Notes: generated from the letters alone by a model not told the origin. A DNA stretch of 64,000 bases from Novisyntrophococcus fermenticellae (GCF_018866245.1 NZ_CP076458.1:1426001-1490000); one strand, 5' to 3'; shown: positions 8,761-17,150, counted from the stretch's first letter. Translations and numbers: made by a program.

Positions 8761-9129
8761 TTAAAGAGTCTGTGATTTGTCCCTATTGTCTTCGAATGGG
8801 AAGACGACCAGCAGCAGCATCTTAAAGGACTCTTTTGCATAAACGGAATGTGGTTTCTTTGCAGGCATAATCAAGGTTTCCCCTTCGCTCAATACATATG
8901 CCTTTCCATCCACGGTTAACTCGCCCTGTCCCTCCAGGACGGTAACCATGGCATCTCCCTCTGAATCATGGGAGCTTATCTCTTCGCCCTTGTCAAAAGC
9001 AAATAGTGTAACGCTGACTGCCGGATTTTGGGCCAATGTTTTGCTGACTACCTGCCCCGGCTGGACAGATATCTGCTCACATAATGTTAAAACTTCTTCG
9101 TGATTCATGTTCTTAATAAATTCTTTCAT
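8761..9129 (-). CDS. Small cupin-domain protein
   Basis: 122 residues, a single RmlC-like beta-barrel. Cupin motif 1 is seen around ISSHDSEGDAMVTVLEGQGE and motif 2 around MPAKKPHSVYA, giving His/Glu-type metal ligands. Proteins of this size bind a metal or small molecule; no enzyme activity can be assigned. It sits between the ferredoxin-like gene and hcp with short gaps, so it probably belongs to the same nitrosative-stress response. A GGAGG-type site precedes the ATG at 9129. Confidence 0.85.
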   Translation of the reverse strand: MKEFIKNMNHEEVLTLCEQISVQPGQVVSKTLAQNPAVSVTLFAFDKGEEISSHDSEGDAMVTVLEGQGELTVDGKAYVLSEGETLIMPAKKPHSVYAKESFKMLLLVVFPFEDNRDKSQTL

Positions 9130-9152
9130 AGCGAACCTCCTTGTTCTGAACT

Positions 9153-9848
9153 TTAATCCAAAATGCTGCCATCTGTTGAGATAGTTATCACCTGCCAGGG
9201 AATAAACTTGCCGCTGGCCTGCAGAGCAGCCTTTGCAGCGTGTTCGATTCCGCCACAGCAGGGGACCTCCATGCGGACGATGGTCAGACTTTTAATATTA
9301 TTTTGACTGATGATATCAGTAAGCTTCTCACTGTAGTCTCCGTCATCAAGCTTGGGACATCCGATTAATGTGATTTTGTTATAGATGAAATCTTTATGGA
9401 AATCTGCATATGCATAAGCAGTACAGTCGGCTGCAATTAAAAGATTTGCATTCTCAAAGTAAGGTGAACTTACAGGTACTAATTTAATCTGTACCGGCCA
9501 CTGACGCAGCTGCGAAACCTGTGCGGATGAGTGTTTGTCCGGGGCGGCCCGTTTAAATTCCATGGAGCGTGAACCCGGGCAGCCAAGTGCAGCCCCTTCC
9601 CTTTGCATCTTTTTCATCTGGTTTTGCAGTACGGCGTGTTCATCATATGCATCTGCTTCCCGTTCTATAAATGATATTGCATCCGCGGGACAGACCGGCA
9701 GGCAATTTCCAAGTCCGTCACAGTAATCATCACGCAGCAGCTTTGCCTTCCCGTCTTCCATTCCTATGGCACCCTCCTGACATGCAGCGGCACACAGACC
9801 GCAGCCATTACATCTATCTTCATCTATATGTATAATTTTTCTGATCAT
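9153..9848 (-). CDS. Ferredoxin-domain protein of the hcp operon (FrdX-like)
   Basis: 231 residues. The N-terminal 60 residues are a bacterial 2[4Fe-4S] ferredoxin: CNGCGLCAAAC is standard, but the second cluster reads CDGLGNCLPVCP, with wider spacing. The C-terminal part (about 110-231) contains IGCPKLDD and VPCCGG, which could hold a further metal site. Ferredoxin-like genes called frdX accompany hcp in several anaerobes and are thought to supply it with electrons; applying that role here is inference from context. It is the first gene of the operon, behind a promoter with a palindrome at about -41.5. Confidence 0.85.
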   Translation of the reverse strand: MIRKIIHIDEDRCNGCGLCAAACQEGAIGMEDGKAKLLRDDYCDGLGNCLPVCPADAISFIEREADAYDEHAVLQNQMKKMQREGAALGCPGSRSMEFKRAAPDKHSSAQVSQLRQWPVQIKLVPVSSPYFENANLLIAADCTAYAYADFHKDFIYNKITLIGCPKLDDGDYSEKLTDIISQNNIKSLTIVRMEVPCCGGIEHAAKAALQASGKFIPWQVITISTDGSILD

Positions 9849-9884
9849 GTTGTCTGCCTCCTGTTTTCTTGACTTCCTGAAGTA

Positions 9885-9926
9885 ATCATACTATAATCAA
9901 TGCAATATGTATGTTGTTATTACAAC
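9885..9926 (-). promoter_or_regulatory. Promoter and Crp/Fnr-type operator of the ferredoxin-cupin-hcp operon
   Basis: On the minus strand a TATGAT (-10) lies at 9890-9885, predicting a start near 9878. A palindrome, GTTGT-tatt-ACAAC, occupies 9913-9926; its centre is about 41.5 bases upstream of that start, the class II activator position. No good -35 is present, as expected of an activated promoter. The divergent Crp/Fnr gene begins 27 bases away and is the likely binder. Confidence 0.55.
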
Positions 9927-9952
9927 TAAAAAATAAAAAAACAGGTGAAAAT

Positions 9953-10621
9953 ATGAATTATACATTTATTTCAAAAACAAAGATATTTCAAGGTCTGTCA
10001 GAGAAGGAGACAGAGGATGTTTTAGTGTGTATGCAGGCAAATACAAAAACATATAGAAAGGGAGAGATGATTTATCGTTCCGGCAGTATTGTAGATTCCA
10101 TTGGGCTCGTTCTTTCCGGAAGTGTTAATATTGAGCAGAATGATGCCTGGGGTAATGTAAGCATACTTGATAACATAGGCAGGGGCAGGGTATTTGCAGA
10201 AGCCTATGTCTGCGCAGAAAAAGAAGTGCTGACGATTGATGTGGTTGCAGCAGAACAGAGTGAAATTTTATTTTTAAACCTGGATAAGGTTATAAGCATC
10301 TGCGGGAATACGTGCCCATTCCATGTAAAACTGGTGCGCAATATGTTGTCTGTCATGGCGTTTAAGAATCTGAATCTTTCACGAAAAATCAGCCATACAA
10401 CTCCGAAATCCATTCGCGGAAAACTGTTATCCTATCTTTCTTATCAAGCCATGAGTCAGGGGAAATTTCAATTTGAAATCCCTTTTAACCGTCAGCAGCT
10501 GGCTGATTATCTTTGTGTGGACCGGAGTGCGATGTCGAATGAACTCAGTAAAATGCAAAAAGAAGGACTTCTTTCCTATAATAAGAATAGTTTTTGTCTG
10601 AAAGAGACATTTGAAGACTAA
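9953..10621 (+). CDS. Crp/Fnr-family regulator (HcpR-like)
   Basis: 222 residues from ATG 9953, which follows AGGTGA; a longer in-frame reading from 9911 would run through the operator palindrome. An N-terminal cyclic-nucleotide-binding fold (about 1-120) precedes a C-terminal winged helix with the recognition helix in QQLADYLCVDRSAMSNELSKM. The Fnr-type N-terminal cysteine cluster is absent. Divergent orientation from hcp is the known genomic setting of HcpR, an activator responding to nitrosative stress. The effector (often haem or NO in HcpR) cannot be seen from sequence. Confidence 0.85.
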   Translation: MNYTFISKTKIFQGLSEKETEDVLVCMQANTKTYRKGEMIYRSGSIVDSIGLVLSGSVNIEQNDAWGNVSILDNIGRGRVFAEAYVCAEKEVLTIDVVAAEQSEILFLNLDKVISICGNTCPFHVKLVRNMLSVMAFKNLNLSRKISHTTPKSIRGKLLSYLSYQAMSQGKFQFEIPFNRQQLADYLCVDRSAMSNELSKMQKEGLLSYNKNSFCLKETFED

Positions 10622-10681
10622 TTTCGCGGATTTTCAACACCATGACTTTTTATATTTTTACAAAAACCTGCCACCTGACTG

Positions 10682-10710
10682 TTGACAATTTGAAGGGAAA
10701 ATGCTATTAT
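10682..10710 (+). promoter_or_regulatory. Strong sigma-A promoter of the exporter leader
   Basis: TTGACA at 10682-10687, a 17-base spacer, and TATTAT at 10705-10710. The predicted start is about 10717, some 240 bases before the exporter gene. Confidence 0.8.
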
Positions 10711-10716
10711 ATGGAT

Positions 10717-10932
10717 TGTACAAAAGAGAAAACACAAAGTTCAAAAGATAAATAATATAAGTTACAAAAGACAAACAATATTTATTCATTTAATCCTGTA
10801 AGATACGGATTTGTTAATTATCGCAGAGGGTTGCGCATACATAAGAGAAGCAGGTCGATTGAATATTGTATGATGATTTAGGAATTCCTTGGGAGGAGCA
10901 GCTTTTCTTCCCGGGGAATTTTTACTTTTTTC
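10717..10932 (+). ncRNA. Long 5' leader or small RNA ending in a terminator
   Basis: The gap 10622-10960 holds no gene. From the promoter at 10682, about 215 bases are transcribed and end in a hairpin (arms 10883-10894 and 10909-10920, two U-G wobbles) followed by TTTACTTTTTT. Local hairpins are possible at CGCA...TGCG and AATCC...GGATT. This organisation suits a transcription-attenuation leader for the exporter genes or a free small RNA. I could not match it to a T-box, lysine, THF or other riboswitch core. Confidence 0.5.
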
Positions 10933-10960
10933 ATTTCTTTAAATGGAGTATAATAGCTAT

Positions 10961-11749
10961 ATGAACAATAAGACAGATAATAAATTTTTAATGCAGACGG
11001 CAGTTCTGGCCGGTGAAATAATGCTTAAGAGCGGTGCAGAAACCTACCGGGTGGAAGATACCATGGCTCACATTTTAAGGAAATCCGATGCAGAGCATGT
11101 AGATCCTGTTGCGTTTAATACGGCGATTCTTGTAACACTCCAGGAAAAAGGACAGGAGCCCTTATCGATAATACGCAGAGTGAAGAGCAGGGGAACGAAC
11201 ATGTGCAATATTGTCCAGGTGAATGCTATTTCCAGAAGGTTCTGCAAGGACGAGATAAGTTTAAAGCAGACCTATGAAGAACTGACACAGATAAAAGGCA
11301 GGCAGTACAGCAGATTGGTTTACAATCTGGGAACAGTAGGTGTGGTCTTTGGATTTTCTCTTTTTTTTGGAGGGGCAGCTGTAGATGCGGGTGCGGCGCT
11401 GATTGTAGGCAGTGTCCTGGCGGCATTTATCACACTGGGTAAAAAGTTGAAGTTCAATGATTTCTTTTTGGACATCTTTTGTGGCATCGGAATTGCAGTT
11501 GTCAGCATATTACTGCAGAAATTTGTAATAAAGAATATGAATCTGGACACTATAATTATCAGTGCGATTATGCCGCTGGTTCCGGGTGTTGCAATTACAA
11601 ATGCGATAAGGGATACTCTTCAGGGGGACAATCTTTCAGGTTCAGCCAGGATTTTAGAAGCATTTTTAAAGGCTGCGGCAATCGCAATCGGAGTGGGAAT
11701 CGGAATGGCAGTCGGAACCGGGTTACTGGGAAGGGGTCTTTTACTATGA
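10961..11749 (+). CDS. Threonine/serine exporter ThrE family, N-terminal-type subunit (YjjP-like)
   Basis: About 262 residues from ATG 10961 (GGAG 12 bases upstream); an in-frame ATG at 10943 has no ribosome site. The first part (to about residue 110) is a soluble DUF1212 domain with GAETYRVEDTM and SRGTNMCNIVQVNAISRRF. The rest is several membrane segments, including the MPLVPGVAITNAIRD signature. The family exports threonine and serine in Corynebacterium as one chain; here, as in E. coli YjjP/YjjB (linked to succinate export), it is split in two. The stop overlaps the next start (ATGA), indicating coupled translation. Confidence 0.85.
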   Translation: MNNKTDNKFLMQTAVLAGEIMLKSGAETYRVEDTMAHILRKSDAEHVDPVAFNTAILVTLQEKGQEPLSIIRRVKSRGTNMCNIVQVNAISRRFCKDEISLKQTYEELTQIKGRQYSRLVYNLGTVGVVFGFSLFFGGAAVDAGAALIVGSVLAAFITLGKKLKFNDFFLDIFCGIGIAVVSILLQKFVIKNMNLDTIIISAIMPLVPGVAITNAIRDTLQGDNLSGSARILEAFLKAAAIAIGVGIGMAVGTGLLGRGLLL

Positions 11750-12192
11750 TACTTAAGATACTTGGTGCTTTTATAGCAATTTTTTCATTTTCACTGCTGA
11801 TAGAAATCCCAAGAAAATATCTGTTTCTTGCCGGTATTGTAGGAGCAATCGGGGGGATAGCTTTTGTTGCCTGTACGGATTTACTGCAGATGGGGACTGT
11901 TTTATCTTCTTTCTGGTCAGCATTTACTGTTGCACTGCTGTCCCATAGCTTTGCCAGAATTTTTAAAGCACCGGTCACCTTATTTTTGATCGCAGGAATT
12001 CTTCCCACCGTACCGGGGGCAGGCATGTATCGCATTGTATACTCCATGACATTGGAGGACACAGCTATGGCCGGATATTACCTGGTACAGACACTGGAAA
12101 TCGCCGGTGTGATTGCGCTTGCCGTCTTTTTGATGGATTCTGTCTTCCGGGTATTTCAAAAGGGATGGAAACAGAATTCGTTAAAGTATTGA
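11746..12192 (+). CDS. Threonine/serine exporter ThrE family, C-terminal-type subunit (YjjB-like)
   Basis: 148 residues, nearly all membrane: about four hydrophobic helices (ILKILGAFIAIFSFSLLIE, FLAGIVGAIGGIAFVAC, the helix before LIAGILPTVPG, and IAGVIALAVFLMD). The LPTVPGAGMYR signature is the counterpart of MPLVPGVAI in the partner subunit. The start overlaps the stop of the preceding gene by four bases, so the two proteins are probably made in equal amounts and form one transporter. The substrate is unknown. Confidence 0.85.
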   Translation: MILKILGAFIAIFSFSLLIEIPRKYLFLAGIVGAIGGIAFVACTDLLQMGTVLSSFWSAFTVALLSHSFARIFKAPVTLFLIAGILPTVPGAGMYRIVYSMTLEDTAMAGYYLVQTLEIAGVIALAVFLMDSVFRVFQKGWKQNSLKY

Positions 12193-12223
12193 TACAAAAG
12201 AATGAAGAATGGGGATTTAAATT

Positions 12224-12856
12224 ATGTTAACACTTGATATTTTGAAAAAAGTTGCTCATGGCATTACAGAAAGTTTTGAAAAAGATTGTGAAGTGGTAAT
12301 TCACGCATTCCACGATAAGGAATTTGAGGAATGCTCAATTGTCTATATTGAAAATGGAGAGGTTTCCGGTCGTAAAGAGGGAGATGGTCCGTCACAGATC
12401 GTACTTGAGGCTATAAAAAAAGCAGGGGATGAGATGAAAGACCAGTATTCTTATCTGACCAGAACACAGGATGGGAGAATCTTAAAATCCAGTTCAATCT
12501 TCATCCGTGATGACGACGAAGATATCACTTACATACTGGGAATTAATTATGATATCACTGCTATGATGACGGCCAGAAATACGCTGGATGCATTTATTAA
12601 GATGGAGGATGAGGAGAATAAACCCCATGGATTCATACCAAAGAATGTCAATGAACTCCTGGATGAACTGATTAAGCAGTCTGTTCAGCTGGTAGGTAAA
12701 CCGGTTGCGTGGATGAATAAAGAGGAAAAAGTACAGGCAATTCAATTTCTCAACGATTCCGGAGCATTTTTAGTCACACGGTCCGCTGATAAAGTATCCG
12801 CTTATTTTGGAATATCCAAGTATACATTATATAGTTATATTAACGTTAATAAATAG
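12224..12856 (+). CDS. YheO-like PAS and helix-turn-helix regulator
   Basis: 210 residues. The N-terminal half is a YheO-like PAS domain (about 10-120, with IRDDDEDITYILGINYDIT). The C-terminal half is the associated helix-turn-helix (about 145-208: VNELLDELIKQSVQLVGKPV, then YFGISKYTLYSYI). In this family the PAS part probably senses a small ligand. It lies 31 bp after the exporter pair on the same strand, so it may regulate export or share its transcript. The ligand is unknown. Confidence 0.8.
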   Translation: MLTLDILKKVAHGITESFEKDCEVVIHAFHDKEFEECSIVYIENGEVSGRKEGDGPSQIVLEAIKKAGDEMKDQYSYLTRTQDGRILKSSSIFIRDDDEDITYILGINYDITAMMTARNTLDAFIKMEDEENKPHGFIPKNVNELLDELIKQSVQLVGKPVAWMNKEEKVQAIQFLNDSGAFLVTRSADKVSAYFGISKYTLYSYINVNK

Positions 12857-12897
12857 TAGCACTGTGTCTAAACAATTTATAAAGTATCCCTAATTGA

Positions 12898-12926
12898 TTG
12901 ACTTATGCAGAAAAGATGCGTATAGT
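12898..12926 (+). promoter_or_regulatory. Promoter of ftsH
   Basis: TTGACT at 12898-12903, a 17-base spacer, and TATAGT at 12921-12926. This predicts a short leader of about 23 bases with AAGGAGG before the ATG at 12956. Confidence 0.75.
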
Positions 12927-12955
12927 CATATTAAAACATGTAAGGAGGTAGAGGC

Positions 12956-14803
12956 ATGAGAGAAGTGAAACCACCGAAAAAGCCGATGGCCTTTTACTAT
13001 ATTACTGCTATTGTTGTAATTCTGTTTTTGAATGCTCTTCTGTTCCCGAGTCTGCAGGAACGTAAGATAAAGGAAGTGGATTACGGTGTATTCAGGCAGA
13101 TGATTGAAGATGGGGATATAGGCAAGGTACAGATTGAAAGCAATAAAATCACTTTTACAGATAAGTCAAATGATAATTATTACAAAACCGGAACGCTGAA
13201 TGACCCGGATTTGATAAAGGATCTGACGGAGCAGGGAATTACCAGTTACGGAACACCTGTTGTGGAGAAGGCGTCACCGATTCTCACATTTATTATCTCC
13301 TGGGTGCTTCCCATCGTACTTATGATTGGCCTGGGGCAGCTTCTGACGAGACAGATGACGAAGAAGATGGGTGGCGGTATGGGGAACGCCATGAGCTTTG
13401 GAAAAAGCAATGCCAAAGTCTATGTACAGTCGGAAACAGGCATTAAGTTCCAGGATGTTGCAGGAGAGGACGAAGCGAAAGAGATTTTGCAGGAGATTGT
13501 GGATTTTCTTCATAACCCGCAAAAATACACGGAAATCGGCGCAAGGATGCCAAAAGGAGCATTGCTGGTAGGACCTCCCGGAACAGGTAAGACATTACTT
13601 GCAAAAGCTGTTGCAGGAGAGGCGAATGTTCCGTTTTTTTCTATTTCCGGTTCGGAATTTGTGGAAATGTTTGTAGGTATGGGTGCTGCAAAGGTTCGTG
13701 ATTTATTCAATCAAGCCAATGAAAAAGCTCCTTGTATCGTCTTCATCGATGAAATCGACACGATTGGTAAAAAGCGTGACGGTGGTGGCTTCAGCGGTAA
13801 TGATGAAAGAGAACAGACGTTGAATCAGCTGCTGACGGAGATGGATGGGTTTGATGGAAAAAAGGGAGTTGTTATTCTTGCGGCCACTAACCGCCCGGAT
13901 TCGCTGGATCCGGCATTGCTTCGCCCCGGACGTTTTGACCGGAGGGTTCCCGTGGAGCTCCCTGATTTGAAAGGCCGCGGAGAGATACTGAAAGTTCATG
14001 CTAAGAACATCAAAATCAGTGATAATGTGGATTTTGAAGCGATTGGCAGAATGTCGCCCGGCGCCAGTGGTGCAGAGCTGGCAAATATGATCAACGAAGC
14101 CGCCCTGCGTGCGGTCCGTGACGGAAGAAAATTTGTTACACAGGCAGATCTGGAGGAGAGTGTTGAAATCGTAATAGCCGGATACCAGAAGAAAAATAAA
14201 ATTCTCTCCAATAAAGAAAAATTGATTGTATCCTATCATGAGGTAGGACATGCCATAGTGGCTGCGCTGCAGACAGATTCTGCACCTGTTACCAAGATAA
14301 CCATTATACCCAGGACTTCCGGAGCATTGGGTTATACAATGCAGGTGGATGAAGGTGAACAGAATCTGATGTCGAAGGAGGAGCTGGAAAACAAAATAGC
14401 TACATTTACAGGAGGCCGTGTGGCAGAAGAATTGGTTTTCCATTCTATTACAACAGGTGCTTCTAATGATATTGAACAGGCTACCAGGATGGCACGGGCC
14501 ATGATTACCAGATATGGCATGAGCGATGATATCGGTATGGTGGCATTTGAGACGGTCAACAATCCTTATCTGGGAGGGGACACTACTTTGATGTGTTCGG
14601 AAAATACCTCGTCAGATATCGACAGGAAAGTAATTGCCGTAGTAAAGGCCGCTTACCAGAAAGCTGAGAAACTGCTTCAGGACAATATGCCAAAACTCCA
14701 TGAGCTGGCAAAATACTTGTATGAAAAAGAGACCATAACGGGTGAGGAATTCATGGAGATTTTACAGCGGGAACCGGAAGCTCTGACCAATATAGACTCA
14801 TAA
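12956..14803 (+). CDS. ftsH: ATP-dependent zinc metalloprotease FtsH
   Basis: 615 residues, normal length. Two membrane segments (about 13-31 and 105-128) flank a small extracytoplasmic domain. The AAA module has Walker A GPPGTGKT at 206-213, Walker B ending in D265-E266, and an SRH region ending in RPGRFDRRV. The zinc site reads H428-E-V-G-H432, where most FtsH proteins have HEAGH; the catalytic residues are kept. It degrades misassembled membrane proteins and regulatory proteins as a hexamer. It has its own promoter and a terminator, so it is monocistronic. Lachnospiraceae often carry more than one ftsH, and this may be a secondary copy. Confidence 0.95.
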   Translation: MREVKPPKKPMAFYYITAIVVILFLNALLFPSLQERKIKEVDYGVFRQMIEDGDIGKVQIESNKITFTDKSNDNYYKTGTLNDPDLIKDLTEQGITSYGTPVVEKASPILTFIISWVLPIVLMIGLGQLLTRQMTKKMGGGMGNAMSFGKSNAKVYVQSETGIKFQDVAGEDEAKEILQEIVDFLHNPQKYTEIGARMPKGALLVGPPGTGKTLLAKAVAGEANVPFFSISGSEFVEMFVGMGAAKVRDLFNQANEKAPCIVFIDEIDTIGKKRDGGGFSGNDEREQTLNQLLTEMDGFDGKKGVVILAATNRPDSLDPALLRPGRFDRRVPVELPDLKGRGEILKVHAKNIKISDNVDFEAIGRMSPGASGAELANMINEAALRAVRDGRKFVTQADLEESVEIVIAGYQKKNKILSNKEKLIVSYHEVGHAIVAALQTDSAPVTKITIIPRTSGALGYTMQVDEGEQNLMSKEELENKIATFTGGRVAEELVFHSITTGASNDIEQATRMARAMITRYGMSDDIGMVAFETVNNPYLGGDTTLMCSENTSSDIDRKVIAVVKAAYQKAEKLLQDNMPKLHELAKYLYEKETITGEEFMEILQREPEALTNIDS

Positions 14804-14814
14804 GCTGGATGCAT

Positions 14815-14858
14815 ATGCAAAAGGAACTGCCGGCCGGCAGTTCCTTTTGCATGTTTTT
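14815..14858 (+). terminator. ftsH terminator, a 38-bp perfect palindrome
   Basis: Bases 14815-14833 are the exact reverse complement of 14834-14852, centred on CCGG, and GTTTTTTC follows. The transcript folds into a long GC-centred hairpin with a T tail. Confidence 0.9.
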
Positions 14859-14882
14859 TCTTACGAAGTCGTGCAAATCAAA

Positions 14883-14920
14883 TAACAGTTCAGCCAGCAA
14901 TCCGCAGGATTGAACTGTTA
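14883..14920. repeat. Inverted repeat with TAACAGTTCA arms, also seen in part elsewhere
   Basis: Perfect 10-bp arms (14883-14892 and 14911-14920) flank an 18-base centre. The left arm and following bases recur as GTAACAGTTCAGCA at 16861 and GTAACCGTTCAGCCAGCAG at 40511, always between genes. Confidence 0.45.
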
Positions 14921-15044
14921 CATTAAATTTAGGGGTGTCGAAAACTGGAATAATGTGTTATAATATGTCCACAAAGCATTTTTGTAACAAAAATGTAATA
15001 ATTTACATAAGTTTGGAAGTATACATTTGAGGAGTTAAGGGATT

Positions 15045-16421
15045 ATGAGAAATAAAAAGATGAGAAATACAAAAGCCGCCAGTGTGATCTTGGCATTGGT
15101 ACTTACGATTTCCAACGTCTATCCGGTTATGGCAACTGCGAAATCAGTAGATAAAATTCAGGAACAGACACAGACTGTTCAGAAAGACTCTAAAGTTATA
15201 TACTGGGATAAAAAGGATGGCAGAGATGACAATGACGGCAGTGTGGAGGACAAGGCTGTCAAAAGTCTGGAACGGGTTGTTAAACTGGTGGGCAGTAAAG
15301 GAATTGTCATAATTTGTGAGGAAACAAAGGTAACAGATGCAGAAAAACTGAAATTTCCTGTAGAAGTGCAAATATTTTCAGGCAAGGAGTATAAAAAATT
15401 ACTGGAACAGCAAGGTGAGCCCGCTGAACCGACTCCTGTTCCTGAGCCGACACAGGGTATAACACCAACCCCGGAGGCAACGCCGACACCCGAGGCTGCA
15501 CCGACGCCGGAAGTAAAACCAACACCTGAGGCTGCGCCGACTCCGGAAGGAAAGCCGACTCCTGGGGCAACACCAGCTCCGGAAGTAAAACCTGAGCCCG
15601 GAGCTGCACCAACTCCGGAACTGACTCCAACACCCGAGGTTACACAAACTCCGGAAACAACGCCAATTCCGGCAGATGGATCAGAGATTGAAACAGCAAA
15701 GGACAATTCAACGGACAAAAAAGTTGAAGCAGCTTTTGAAGAAAATACAGGGGTGGATGATGAGGCAGAAACGCCTCCGGAAGATGAAAAAAACTCTGTT
15801 AAAAAGGAGTCTGCTTTTTCGTCTGTATTAAGTCTGCGAAAAGATACGGTACTGAAAACAGCGGAGATTGAAACGCAGAAGGAAGATGCTTCTGAGCCTG
15901 CAGAGGAGAACAAAACTGCAGAAGATATAGCCATAAATACTACAATTGCTGCGAAAGATGCAGAAGCGACTCCGTTATCTGAATTGGCAGTGGCTGAAAA
16001 TGATTCATCAGTAAAGCCTCGCTCTATTGGTAATACCATAGTAGGCGATATCGGCGATTTTTACGACAAGGCCGGAAGCAGTAAGAAGATAACGACAGCA
16101 AGCAATGAGGATACAGAAAGCGGTGCAGATATTCAAAGCAATACAAGTAATTCAGCAGCAAAAAAGAGCAGCTCGGCGAAGACAGTCACAAAGAGTAAGA
16201 GGGTAACTACACAGACACCGGTTAAGGCCTCCAGCATATCGAGAGGGTCTGTAAAGACAGGCGATACCACCCAGCTGTTTCCGCTTATCATTTCCTCTGT
16301 TATGGCTCTTTTGATGGGAGGAATTTTTACGGGTGTTAAGATGGAGAACAGACGTAATCGCATGAGAGCTGCCGTATCAGAGGAGTGGAATAAATTCCAT
16401 GAAGACTGCAAGGACAGTTAA
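15045..16421 (+). CDS. Secreted Pro/Thr-repeat surface protein with C-terminal anchor
   Basis: 458 residues. A signal peptide (about 1-31: basic start, hydrophobic SVILALVLTISNVYPVMA) is followed by a small domain with a SVEDKAVKSLERVVKLVG stretch. Residues 127-210 are a low-complexity array of PTPE-type units (PTPEAAP, PTPEVKP, PEPGAAP). A Ser/Glu/Lys-rich spacer follows. The C-terminus has VKTGD, a hydrophobic helix (LIISSVMALLMGGIFTGV) and a basic tail, which resembles a sortase-like anchor lacking the LP of LPXTG, or a plain membrane anchor. A TATAAT at 14959-14964 is the likely -10. The repeat would let it span the cell wall. Function unknown. Confidence 0.75.
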   Translation: MRNKKMRNTKAASVILALVLTISNVYPVMATAKSVDKIQEQTQTVQKDSKVIYWDKKDGRDDNDGSVEDKAVKSLERVVKLVGSKGIVIICEETKVTDAEKLKFPVEVQIFSGKEYKKLLEQQGEPAEPTPVPEPTQGITPTPEATPTPEAAPTPEVKPTPEAAPTPEGKPTPGATPAPEVKPEPGAAPTPELTPTPEVTQTPETTPIPADGSEIETAKDNSTDKKVEAAFEENTGVDDEAETPPEDEKNSVKKESAFSSVLSLRKDTVLKTAEIETQKEDASEPAEENKTAEDIAINTTIAAKDAEATPLSELAVAENDSSVKPRSIGNTIVGDIGDFYDKAGSSKKITTASNEDTESGADIQSNTSNSAAKKSSSAKTVTKSKRVTTQTPVKASSISRGSVKTGDTTQLFPLIISSVMALLMGGIFTGVKMENRRNRMRAAVSEEWNKFHEDCKDS

Positions 16422-16436
16422 TAGTTATAATAGAAG

Positions 16437-16475
16437 AGCCTTTTCCATATATTAGAGGTATGGGAGGGCTTTTTT
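16437..16475 (+). terminator. Terminator overlapping the ribosome site of the next gene
   Basis: AGCC (16437-16440) and CCATA (16445-16449) pair with TATGG (16459-16463) and GGCT (16467-16470), then TTTTTT. The GGGAGG of the following gene (ATG 16476) lies inside the right arm. Confidence 0.65.
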
Positions 16476-16850
16476 ATGGAACAGACACGGCCTGTAGTAC
16501 AAAAGATTCTTCGCGTAACGAAAGCACTTCTGGCTGCATACATCCTTACGGCACTATGTCTGATTATACTGGCATTTTTACTTCTGAAGCTGGATTTGAG
16601 CGAAGCCGGTGTTCATGTAGGCATTATTGTGACCTATCTGCTGTCGTGCTTTGCCGGGGGATTTATACTTGGAAAAACCATGGGGACGAAAAAATATCTA
16701 TGGGGGCTGGCTCTGGGAATTGCATATTTTCTGCTTGCATTTTTGATTTCTGCAATTGCGTTCCATGGAAACCCGTCGCTATGGAGCCATGTACTGACTA
16801 CCATGCTGTTATGTATGGGAGGAGGCATGGCAGGAGGAATGATTTCGTAA
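16476..16850 (+). CDS. TIGR04086-family four-helix membrane protein
   Basis: 124 residues with four hydrophobic segments (about 17-37, 46-65, 71-93 and 100-122), glycine-rich near the end (CMGGGMAGGMIS). It matches my memory of the TIGR04086 family, conserved in Clostridia and often found just upstream of the SCIFF peptide gene, as here. No function is known. The ATG at 16476 is 8 bases from GGGAGG, which sits inside a terminator hairpin, so expression may depend on that structure being opened. Confidence 0.8.
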   Translation: MEQTRPVVQKILRVTKALLAAYILTALCLIILAFLLLKLDLSEAGVHVGIIVTYLLSCFAGGFILGKTMGTKKYLWGLALGIAYFLLAFLISAIAFHGNPSLWSHVLTTMLLCMGGGMAGGMIS

Positions 16851-16976
16851 TCCAAGCTGCGTAACAGTTCAGCACTCATCAGCCCCCTGCCACATAAAGT
16901 GTGACAAAGTACTTTTAAATCTGAGAAGGCTATGTTATAATAATATTCGATACGAGCGAAAACAGGAGGATATACT

Positions 16977-17120
16977 ATGATACATATTAAAACTTTGAAT
17001 ACGAAAAGTTTACAGAATACAGTGAAAAAGGGTGGCTGCGGTGAATGCCAGACATCTTGCCAGTCAGCCTGTAAGACATCCTGTACTGTAGGAAACCAGA
17101 GCTGCGAGAACAAGAACTGA
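16977..17120 (+). CDS. scfA: SCIFF six-cysteine ranthipeptide precursor
   Basis: A 47-residue gene. It starts MIHIKTLNTKSLQ, followed by a core with six cysteines in 28 residues (GCGEC, TSC, SAC, TSC, QSC) and ends CENKN. ATG 16977 lies 7 bases after AGGAGG, and a TATAAT is at 16936-16941. SCIFF (six cysteines in forty-five) is a near-universal Clostridia peptide whose cysteines receive thioether cross-links from the radical SAM enzyme encoded next. Known data on related Clostridia link ranthipeptides to population behaviour, but the mature product's role is not settled. A hairpin separates it from the maturase gene. Confidence 0.97.
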   Translation: MIHIKTLNTKSLQNTVKKGGCGECQTSCQSACKTSCTVGNQSCENKN

Positions 17121-17150
17121 CAGGAGCTATAAGATGCTCTGCTGACGATG

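Noticed and set aside
10885..10905. GGAGCAGC resembling the SRP RNA core
   Set aside because: The matching GTCAGG partner and GGAA-type loop are missing, and the bases form a terminator hairpin instead.
11479..11745. N-terminal extension of the second exporter subunit
   Set aside because: This part overlaps the first subunit in another frame and has odd composition; the real start is ATG 11746 in the ATGA overlap.
13703..14443. Minus-strand open frame opposite ftsH
   Set aside because: Antisense shadow of a conserved gene, with no start signals.
15480..15660. Regularly spaced short repeats, checked as a CRISPR array
   Set aside because: They are in-frame PTPE codon repeats within a gene, with no unique spacers.
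15179..16039. Minus-strand frame rich in Gly/Val/Ser repeats
   Set aside because: It is the antisense reading of the PTPE repeat array; repeats in one strand always give repeats in the other.
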